This document shows positions 57,319-64,000 of a DNA stretch of 64,000 nucleotides, piece by piece. The DNA is taken from contig JAEUIQ010000047.1 of assembly GCA_016794985.1 (NCBI GenBank), forward strand, positions 62,001 to 126,000. Reading direction: 5' to 3'. Position 1 is the stretch's first letter; each line of letters starts with the position of its first letter. Source of the stretch: Planctomycetaceae bacterium. Its GTDB lineage: Bacteria > Planctomycetota > Planctomycetia > Pirellulales > Pirellulaceae. A model generated the notes under the pieces. The model searched no databases. It saw only the letters and a list, made by a program, of their open reading frames with translations, and had not been told where the DNA came from. A program made the translations under genes and the position numbers.

Positions 57319-59421
57319 ATGAATCACGACGACCTTCAGAATCCGGAATACTTGATCCTTGGGACGGCCGGACATATCGACCATGGCAAGACTTCTCTGG
57401 TCCGCGCATTGACGGGTACCAATACCGACCGCTTGCCCGAAGAGCAAAAACGCGGCATCACCATCGAATTGGGCTTTGCCCACTTGTCATGCCCGCCATT
57501 CGAGTTCGGAATTGTTGACGTGCCTGGGCATCAACGATTTGTCCGCACAATGCTGGCCGGATCAACCGGCGTGGACCTGGTCTTGTTGATCGTGGCGGCC
57601 GACGATTCGATCAATCAACAAACTCGCGAGCATCTTGAAATCCTAAAGTTCTTGGATCTGCCAGCCGGAGTTATCGTTCTTAGCAAGTGCGATCGAGTCG
57701 AACCCGATTGGATTGAATTGGTCGAGCAAGACGTGCGTGAATTGGTACAGGAAAGCTTTCTGGCTGACGCGCCGATCGTGCGTACCTCAGCGATTTCTGG
57801 ATTAGGATTAGACGAATTGAAAGCGGCGTTGCGAGCGCAGGGCAAGATCGCCGCCAGCGCGCGAGCCTCACGGAAAGTGCAACCGTTCCGCATGCCGATC
57901 GATCGAGTATTTTCCATCGCGGGACATGGAACCGTGGTGACAGGCAGCGTCACGCACGGGCGGTTGGCCGTAGGTGATACGATCCAGATTCTACCGGAAT
58001 GGCCGGACCGTGAATTTCGCGTGCGACAACTCCAGTCGCACGACCGGTCAGTGGACCATGTTGTGCGAGGCCAGCGAGCCGCGGTCAATATCGCTGGCGT
58101 TTCCGTGGAAGAGGTTCAGCGAGGTTTTCAGTTAGTGGCTCCTGGCGAGTTGCCGGCCAGCGATTGTATCACGGTTCAAATGACCGCCGCGGATCATTTG
58201 GTCGGCGGGCTGCAAGATCATCAAATTATTCGCGTCCATTTGGCGACGCACGTCGTTTTGGGGAAGGTTCGTTTTTTACAAGTGCGGCGCTCGAACAACG
58301 CGAAATCGGGCTTGATCGGATCGCGACCGGAAGTTGACGAGACGCCATTTGCGGATAACGCGGCAGAGCAAGTCGATGGCAGCTCTGATTCTGTTTTGTC
58401 TGGCGCAGGCGAAGGCCTTCCGCCTACCAAGAAAGTACTAGCTCCCGGTGAAACCATCTTGGCACAACTGTTGCTCGATCATCCAGTCTTGGCCAACTGG
58501 GGCCAACACATGGTCGTGCGTCGCCCATCGCCCGTGGAGACCTTGGGGCAAGCCATCGTATTGGATCCTTGCTTGCCGCGTGTGGCGCGACCCGATTCAG
58601 AGGATCTGGTCTTTGTCGCTCAATTGGCCTCCGACAAGGAAGAGGAACGCTTGTCGGCGGCGATGTATTTTTCCTTGGATGGACGGGCGCCGGGTCCTCA
58701 CCTTCAGAATCGAATGGCCATTTCGACGGACAAGTGGGCGGAAGTTCGGGCGACAACTCTTGAAAAAATGGTGCGCGTCCAAGATGGTTCCAATGAATGG
58801 ATCTTTCATCCCGCTCGAATGACCAAACTTTCGCACGTGATCCTAAAATTCCTGGATCAACAGCACACGCTGCAACCGAAACGTTGGTTTATCGATGTCG
58901 CCATGATTGAACGGCATTTGAATTTTTTACCGAGCGCGGTGGTTACGGCTTTGTTGAAGCGTTTGCAACAGTCCCATAAATTGCGACGCTCAGCGACGGG
59001 AATCGGATTACCGGATCGGGGACCGAACTTGACCAAAAATCAAGCGAAGTTACTGGAGCAACTGCTTCAGCAGTTTCGCAGCGCAGGATTACAACCTCCG
59101 ACCATCGAACAATGCATCGGATTAGCTGCCAAGAATAAACAAGATGTGGAAGATCTACTGAAGATGGCTGCCGAGAGCGGCGATCTGGTGCGAGTAGACC
59201 GAGAAACCTATTTAGCTCGCGAGGCTTTCGAGCCGGCCTGGCAGTCGATCCGAGCCCTATTTGAACAAACGTCAGGACTTACGGTCAGTCAAATCCGAGA
59301 TCATCTTCAGATCACGCGAAAATTAGCCGTTCCGCTGTGCGAGTACCTAGATGCTTGTGGATTAACGAAACGCGACGGCGATCTGCGAGCCCTTGGTGCG
59401 AATGCCATCAGGAATGGGTGA
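57319..59421 (+). CDS. selB: Selenocysteine-specific translation elongation factor SelB
   Basis: 700 residues from ATG 57319. The GTPase has TAGHIDHGKTSLVRALTG, RGITIELGFAHL, VDVPGHQRF and SKCDRVEPDW. EF-Tu-like domains 2-3 follow (FSIAGHGTVVTGSVTHG). A roughly 50-residue insertion near residue 345-395 (LIGSRPEVDETPFADNAAEQ) is low-complexity. The C-terminal winged-helix repeats for SECIS binding include LTKNQAKLLEQLLQQFRSAG and SGLTVSQIRDHLQITRKLAV. It implies selenocysteine use by this organism. I see no selA, selC, selD or selenoprotein in the window. Confidence 0.93.
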   Translation: MNHDDLQNPEYLILGTAGHIDHGKTSLVRALTGTNTDRLPEEQKRGITIELGFAHLSCPPFEFGIVDVPGHQRFVRTMLAGSTGVDLVLLIVAADDSINQQTREHLEILKFLDLPAGVIVLSKCDRVEPDWIELVEQDVRELVQESFLADAPIVRTSAISGLGLDELKAALRAQGKIAASARASRKVQPFRMPIDRVFSIAGHGTVVTGSVTHGRLAVGDTIQILPEWPDREFRVRQLQSHDRSVDHVVRGQRAAVNIAGVSVEEVQRGFQLVAPGELPASDCITVQMTAADHLVGGLQDHQIIRVHLATHVVLGKVRFLQVRRSNNAKSGLIGSRPEVDETPFADNAAEQVDGSSDSVLSGAGEGLPPTKKVLAPGETILAQLLLDHPVLANWGQHMVVRRPSPVETLGQAIVLDPCLPRVARPDSEDLVFVAQLASDKEEERLSAAMYFSLDGRAPGPHLQNRMAISTDKWAEVRATTLEKMVRVQDGSNEWIFHPARMTKLSHVILKFLDQQHTLQPKRWFIDVAMIERHLNFLPSAVVTALLKRLQQSHKLRRSATGIGLPDRGPNLTKNQAKLLEQLLQQFRSAGLQPPTIEQCIGLAAKNKQDVEDLLKMAAESGDLVRVDRETYLAREAFEPAWQSIRALFEQTSGLTVSQIRDHLQITRKLAVPLCEYLDACGLTKRDGDLRALGANAIRNG

Positions 59422-59532
59422 TATCCTGTTTCGCGGGAACGTGCCAGATTCACCTCGCGTGCTTTCTGATTCCGCGCGTTGGCCCTGGTCAAACGTCGCT
59501 GCTGCACCGCGGCTTCACCGATGCCTCACGCC

Positions 59533-61743
59533 TTAACCGCGACCTTCGCCGGGCCGAGTGGCGGCTGGTTCTAGCATTCCAACGGTTCGCTCGCCCTTCT
59601 CTTTGGCGACAATGTACGATCGTAAACTGCGATAGACAATGTCCATGCCGTCGGCGATCTCGGTTTGGCGACGATTGCGTGAGCCGGTTGGCGCAATGGT
59701 CACTAGGATGGTTGTTCCTGATCCCGGGCGTTGGTCATCTGGATCGCCGATATTGATCTTGATCCGAAAGATACCGGACCGGTCATTGGCTCGACGCCCT
59801 TTTTCGACCCGACCGGAGTCCAAATCAAAGGCAACATATTCGGCGGACGCCGAATCGATCTTTGCGCCGAAGTCGCTGATGTAACCTTTGATTTTCTCGA
59901 TCACAATATCTCGAGGAACCGTGCTGATCAATTCCTTGCGGAGTTGCATCTTGATTTCTTCGCTGCGTCCAAACAGCCAACTAAACATCGAACCACTCTT
60001 TTGAGTATCCTTTGTCTGTTGTTGCAGCTCGATCTCTTGAAAACCTGACAGACTGACGACTCGATTACGGCCTTCTTGTTTGGCCTTCATCAAAGCGCGA
60101 TCGGCTCGGCGCATGAGCGACTCAACGGTGTCTCCAGCTTGCAATTCGGCGACGCCGAAACTACTTGTCAAGCAACGATTCTTCAAGGACTTGAATGGCA
60201 AGGCTTGTAGCGAAGAGCGAATCTGCTCGGCTCGCTCGGTTGCTTTATTGATATCGGTATCGGGGCAGAGAATTCCGAATTCTTCGCCTCCCAATCGACT
60301 GACCAGATCCCCGAGGCGACCGTGGCGCTGCAAGTGGGCTGCGAACCCGATCAGGGCTTCGTCACCCGCGTCATGACCGTAATCATCATTGATTCGTTTG
60401 AAGAAATCGATATCGCAGAATATCAAACACATTGGCGACCGTTGCGCTGTGTGTTCATCCAAAATCTGACGGAACATCCGATCGAATTCGCTTCGATTCG
60501 CCACTCCAGTTAGCGGATCGGTATTGGCGGCGATCGCCAGTTGTTGCACGCGTTGTTTTAAGTTCTTTTCGGAAGAGATATCCTGAATGACCACGGAGGC
60601 CCCTAACAAGACTCGTGACTTCGAAAAGACCGGGCTGGCGGTGATCGTCACAGCACAGCGTGACTTGTTGGGGCGTTCGATCGAGCCCTTGAAGGTGATC
60701 GGCTTCTGCTGCATCAGACAGCGAGCAACGGGGCATTGTCCAGAATCCGCGGGCAATTCCAATTCATCATGAGCTTCGAAGCGAGCCCATGGCCAACGGC
60801 GATTGTAGATTTCCAATGCAGGGACACCGGTGATTTCTTCGGCTGCTGGGTTCCACAATGAAATACTGAAGTTTGTATCCAAAAACGAGACACCCGAGTT
60901 GAGCATGCCCAAAAGTACTTTATCGTAGGCTCGATCGAACGCTTGTTGTCCGGCTGTCTTTACACCGACATTCGAACTCCACAAACTTTCATTGCTCAGT
61001 TCGCGGAGAGTCTGCAGCCATTGTCCGACGGATTCACCGCTAGTCCACACATTGTGTGTTTCGATGAATTGTGCGAAGGATCGCACTAATTCCATGTCGA
61101 ATTGCCGATCTGCTTGAGCAAACAACTCGGCCACGGCGGCCTCGACGGTTCTGAATTTGCGATAACATGATTCGGCGGTCATGGAATCAAAGGCATCAGC
61201 GATCGCCAACATCCGCGCGGCCATTGGCAATTGTTGGCCTTTGCGAGCAAATTCAGGCTTGGAACCATCAAAATGAGCGATTCCGAAATAGATCGCCTCA
61301 GCGACTTCGCGACTGGCTAGTGCCGGCTTTAGAATACTAATCACATTGTGCCGATTGTAATCGACGATCGCATACTCTTCAGGTGTCAACGCACCGCGTT
61401 TCTGCAAAATGGAATCGCAGACGCCCATTTTGCCTAGGTCATGGAGCGCCCCTGAAATCTCGACAATTTGGGTTTGCACCGGATCCAACTTTAAATGACT
61501 GGCCCAGCTCCCCAATCCGATCGCCACTCGAACAGAGTGCATGGCGGCGGGACGATACTTGGCCGCTAGGGCTAATAACAGGCTAGACGCGACTCCCAAT
61601 CGCGTCTCTGCATAGCTCTTGATCTGCAGAATTTCACGCTCGCCAGCCAAATCGCGCCACTCGGGCTCGCCCTTGCTTGCCAAGGGTGGCAATACGCAAA
61701 AATCGTTGGTCGTTACTAGCGAATTTGTAGTTGTTTCGTTCAT
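59533..61743 (-). CDS. HD-domain / PAS / GGDEF protein (diguanylate cyclase)
   Basis: 736 residues from ATG 61743 (MNETTTNSLV); a longer frame exists but its leading residues look non-native. An HD-type domain lies at about 60-230 (GALHDLGKMGV). Its second signature reads AHFDGSKPEFARKGQQLP and lacks the GYP triplet, so HD-GYP phosphodiesterase activity is doubtful. A PAS domain is at about 280-390. A GGDEF domain at about 405-560 has SRLGGEEFGIL and the inhibitory I-site RLGD five residues before it. A C-terminal 130-residue domain (GYISDFGAKIDSASAEYVAF) is unrecognised. It should make cyclic di-GMP with product inhibition. Confidence 0.88.
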   Translation of the reverse strand: MNETTTNSLVTTNDFCVLPPLASKGEPEWRDLAGEREILQIKSYAETRLGVASSLLLALAAKYRPAAMHSVRVAIGLGSWASHLKLDPVQTQIVEISGALHDLGKMGVCDSILQKRGALTPEEYAIVDYNRHNVISILKPALASREVAEAIYFGIAHFDGSKPEFARKGQQLPMAARMLAIADAFDSMTAESCYRKFRTVEAAVAELFAQADRQFDMELVRSFAQFIETHNVWTSGESVGQWLQTLRELSNESLWSSNVGVKTAGQQAFDRAYDKVLLGMLNSGVSFLDTNFSISLWNPAAEEITGVPALEIYNRRWPWARFEAHDELELPADSGQCPVARCLMQQKPITFKGSIERPNKSRCAVTITASPVFSKSRVLLGASVVIQDISSEKNLKQRVQQLAIAANTDPLTGVANRSEFDRMFRQILDEHTAQRSPMCLIFCDIDFFKRINDDYGHDAGDEALIGFAAHLQRHGRLGDLVSRLGGEEFGILCPDTDINKATERAEQIRSSLQALPFKSLKNRCLTSSFGVAELQAGDTVESLMRRADRALMKAKQEGRNRVVSLSGFQEIELQQQTKDTQKSGSMFSWLFGRSEEIKMQLRKELISTVPRDIVIEKIKGYISDFGAKIDSASAEYVAFDLDSGRVEKGRRANDRSGIFRIKINIGDPDDQRPGSGTTILVTIAPTGSRNRRQTEIADGMDIVYRSLRSYIVAKEKGERTVGMLEPAATRPGEGRG

Positions 61744-61889
61744 CGATGAACTGCAAGTAGGCAAAGGGCGATCTTCCCACGTTGGACTCCAATAGATAGG
61801 TTCGAAATACCCAAGGCATCCGAGATATTGCCCTGGGCCAATTGAAAGTCGGTCGATTAGGTCCACCTGTGAGGGCTCGATCGAATTTT

Positions 61890-61925
61890 CCGGTTGTCGC
61901 ACCGGTTGTCGCACCAGTTGTCACC
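61890..61925. repeat. 12-bp tandem repeats upstream of the GGDEF gene
   Basis: Two exact copies of ccggttgtcgca (61890-61901, 61902-61913) and a degenerate third (61914-61925) stand in the 315-base gap between the divergent GGDEF and FAH-family genes. They may be binding sites or slippage products. Apart from these and the structured leader at 61963-62040, I see nothing in the gap. Confidence 0.75.
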
Positions 61926-61962
61926 TGCGACCCGTTGGCAGTTTCGACCAATTGTAGAAACT

Positions 61963-62040
61963 ACCTTGGGCGTTAAGATGACCCAGGTGGGGCTCGGTCC
62001 CCGGCAACCTTTTCAGAGGCCCTGGAAGGCTACCCTTGGT
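61963..62040 (+). ncRNA. Candidate riboswitch-like leader, SAM-clan core
   Basis: An outer stem pairs ACCTTGGG (61963-61970) with CCCTTGGT (62033-62040) across two mismatched Ts. Inside are a GGGG-(6)-CCCC hairpin (61989-62002), the sequence GGCAACC (62003-62009), and a third helix of CCTTTT with GGAAGG (62008-62013 with 62024-62029). GGCAACC leading into a P3-type helix after a P2-type stem is the hallmark of SAM-I/SAM-IV aptamers. The conserved kink-turn of SAM-I is not clear, so it may be a variant, another class, or chance. It lies 19 bases before the FAH-family start. Confidence 0.35.
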
Positions 62041-62058
62041 ATCAGGCAAGATCCGGTT

Positions 62059-62991
62059 ATGAAAATCGCGTTATTCTCCAGTTCCACGTTTGGGAATCCT
62101 CGTTCGGCAAGTACTCGATCAGGTTTTGTTCCCTGTTATGCCTCGACACCAGCGACCTTAGTTCTCGGTGATGAACGTGGGTGGTTTTTGGGCCAGGACC
62201 TATTGCCATCTGGGCTGTGCTTGGGTCAGGCCGGCGATGCATTGCGCTTGATCGAAAGTTGGCCCATCGTTCGCAACCAACTGCGAACCGATGCCGAACC
62301 AATCGAACTACCTCCGTCCGAGGAATTGACTTGGTTACCGCCAGTGGTCGAACCGAACAAGATTATCTGCATCGGGTTGAATTACGCGGACCACGCCAGT
62401 GAAACCGGTGCCGAACTTCCAACAATCCCTGTTGTCTTCAACAAGTTTCCTACGACGCTCACGGGCCACAGGCAGCCGATCTACTTGCCCCCAATCAGCG
62501 AAAAGGTTGATTACGAGGCCGAGTTGGTGGTCGTTATCGGAAAGGAAGGTCGCAACATTCCGGCGTCTGCGGCAATGGATTATGTGTTCGGCTACACATG
62601 CGGGCACGATGTCTCCGCACGGGATTGGCAAAAAGGAAAGCCCGGTGGCCAGTGGCTGCTTGGCAAAACGTTTGATTCCTTCGCACCGTTGGGACCTTGG
62701 ATTGTCACCGCTGATGGACCCACTCAGGCCTCGGATTTGCGTGTCCAGTTCCGGCTCAACGGCGAAACGATGCAAGACTCCTCGACGGGACACTTTATCT
62801 TCAGTATCGCGTTCTTGATCGAACACTTATCGAAGTTCTGTACATTGAGGCCAGGGGATCTATTGTTTACCGGAACGCCATCGGGAGTTGGTGTCGCGCG
62901 AACTCCCCCAGTGTTTCTCAAGGCAGGCGACCAGGCGGAAGTTGAAATCGAGGGCATCGGCGTGCTAGCAAACCCCGTCTTGCCGGGTTGA
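62059..62991 (+). CDS. Fumarylacetoacetate hydrolase family protein
   Basis: 310 residues from ATG 62059 ([14 protein letters not shown]); the longer frame runs through the structured leader and is not native. The C-terminal FAH domain has [32 protein letters not shown], metal ligands in [17 protein letters not shown], and [20 protein letters not shown] with a closing [12 protein letters not shown]. Such enzymes hydrolyse or decarboxylate acylpyruvates and related diketo acids. The exact substrate is unknown. The structured leader upstream would suggest metabolite control if it is real. Confidence 0.9.
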   Translation: MKIALFSSSTFGNPRSASTRSGFVPCYASTPATLVLGDERGWFLGQDLLPSGLCLGQAGDALRLIESWPIVRNQLRTDAEPIELPPSEELTWLPPVVEPNKIICIGLNYADHASETGAELPTIPVVFNKFPTTLTGHRQPIYLPPISEKVDYEAELVVVIGKEGRNIPASAAMDYVFGYTCGHDVSARDWQKGKPGGQWLLGKTFDSFAPLGPWIVTADGPTQASDLRVQFRLNGETMQDSSTGHFIFSIAFLIEHLSKFCTLRPGDLLFTGTPSGVGVARTPPVFLKAGDQAEVEIEGIGVLANPVLPG

Positions 62992-63142
62992 AGTCGGTCC
63001 AGATTTTCCACCCTGCCCTAACGATTGTTCGGAAGATATCGGTTTGACTCGCGAATTGCAGTCCGACTCGGTCAGGTGCCGACAGAGTGAACAGGCAGGC
63101 TCTTCTCACAACAGATAACCTTAGACAAGGAAGCCGTCGAAA

Positions 63143-64000
63143 ATGGATTTTCGACATAACGCGGCGCGACGACGTCGCGTCATGCGGGACGAACGACCGG
63201 AGGTCGATCAACCCGTTGCACTGGAACCAGTTCAACCGACGTTCCGACGATATCAATCGGCTACGGTTTTGGCCGCGCAGCCAACCCTGTTGACCGTACT
63301 TCCCAAGACGCCGTGGCTGATTGGCACGTGGTTGCTAAGCACCTTTGCCGTGGCGCTGACCTTTTTTTGCCTCCCGTTCAACTCATCCATGGAGGGTGTT
63401 TGGAGCGAGTTTTTTAATCGGCCAGATTGGTGGCTGATCGAGCAACCTGGTTCACTGGGCCAAATGTTTTTGCTCAACCTCAGTGTATTCAATATGGCTC
63501 TGTGCTACCAAATATATCATCTAAGACGGCATCGAAGCGACGACTATCACGGGGCCTTTCAAGTTTGGAAATGGGCCTTGGTGCCCTTGGCGATTGTTGC
63601 CTTTGCAGGCGCTTCTGTTCCGGCTGAGATTCTGGCTTCGATCTTGGAAAACGTCGTTCCAAGCGAATCGACGAGTGTCAGATATGCGGTTATTTTAGGC
63701 TCGATAGGTGTTTTCACTGCCTGCATGCTAGCGAGAATCTACTTTGAAGTTCGCGAGAGCCGTTGGGCCACGATCTTCCTGATGGCAACCGCGATATTCA
63801 TGCTGATGTTCCTCGGTTTGGCATGGAACGAACACGCTGCAATGTGGCAGTTGCCATCCATGAATGTCTTGCGACCTTCGTGCTGGTGGCTTTTGAGCGT
63901 TGCGATGGCCCATGGTTTGTTGCTGACCTACTTTGGCTATGTGTACAACGACGTGGTTGGGAAGCCGAATCAGGAACTTGCTAGGGAGCTTCCCAAAGGA
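63143..64000 (+). CDS. Polytopic membrane protein, 3' end beyond the window
   Basis: At least 286 codons, open to the last base. The ATG at 63143 has AGGAAG nine bases upstream. A basic, disordered N-terminus (MDFRHNAARRRRVMRDERPE) leads to several transmembrane helices (WLIGTWLLSTFAVALTFFC, MFLLNLSVFNMALCYQI, ALVPLAIVAFAGAS, YAVILGSIGVFTACMLA, IFLMATAIFMLMFLGLAW, LLSVAMAHGLLLTYFGY). I do not recognise the family. It stands 151 bases after the FAH-family gene on the same strand. Confidence 0.7.
   Translation, partial: MDFRHNAARRRRVMRDERPEVDQPVALEPVQPTFRRYQSATVLAAQPTLLTVLPKTPWLIGTWLLSTFAVALTFFCLPFNSSMEGVWSEFFNRPDWWLIEQPGSLGQMFLLNLSVFNMALCYQIYHLRRHRSDDYHGAFQVWKWALVPLAIVAFAGASVPAEILASILENVVPSESTSVRYAVILGSIGVFTACMLARIYFEVRESRWATIFLMATAIFMLMFLGLAWNEHAAMWQLPSMNVLRPSCWWLLSVAMAHGLLLTYFGYVYNDVVGKPNQELARELPKG

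Overview
The window reads as ordinary chromosome of a planctomycete, most likely of the Pirellula/Rhodopirellula type. This is inferred from gene content: a DUF1549/DUF1553 (PSD1-type) plus DUF1501 pair, a sulfatase, an SHD1-domain HtrA protease, a PIN-PhoH ATPase, a Bat/MoxR/DUF58 cluster, and short proteins with the planctomycete N-terminal 'RFSxRxL' membrane anchor. Genes are dense on both strands. I see no tRNA, rRNA, phage, transposon or CRISPR array.

Layout. 0-9 kb: a glycine-rich outer-membrane-type protein, a PIN-PhoH/TPR/sugar-isomerase operon, a ROK kinase, a rhomboid protease, a 40-residue membrane protein and a glycine-zipper protein, nearly all on the minus strand. 9.6-12.9 kb: a cation/proton antiporter, a PDZ protein, and a gene-poor stretch with repeats, a terminator-like hairpin and one small Cys-rich ORF. 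12.9-21.2 kb: a plus-strand operon of two large von Willebrand factor A membrane proteins, MoxR and DUF58 (Bat-like), followed by mannose-1-phosphate guanylyltransferase. 21.2-25.6 kb: a translationally coupled minus-strand glycan operon (two glycosyltransferases, a sulfotransferase, and a glycosyltransferase-like protein with a coiled-coil tail). 25.8-36.4 kb: a minus-strand run of KpsF, a hybrid histidine kinase, a WD40-sulfatase fusion, DUF1501, DUF1549/1553 and a cysteine-poor thioredoxin-fold protein. This run is the most distinctive part of the window.

36.9-49.9 kb: purM, an FHA protein, an ECF sigma/anti-sigma/secreted-protein operon ending in a terminator, a Fur-family regulator, mnmG, an orphan histidine kinase, a trypsin-like protease, pyrB, a 15-bp minisatellite, thiC and greA. 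50.3-57.2 kb: a GlmU-like uridylyltransferase without its acetyltransferase half, prs, lnt, the HtrA-SHD1 protease and a polytopic membrane protein. 57.3-64 kb: selB, an HD/PAS/GGDEF protein, a fumarylacetoacetate-hydrolase-family enzyme behind a structured leader with a SAM-riboswitch-like core, and a membrane protein cut by the window edge.

Most likely joint roles: the 20-26 kb genes (GDP-mannose supply, glycosyltransferases, sulfotransferase, arabinose-5-phosphate isomerase) look like synthesis of a sulfated surface glycan, and the 29-36 kb genes like secreted machinery for handling sulfated polymers. Both are inferences from gene families and neighbourhood. All product names come from reading motifs in the translations; no database search was run.
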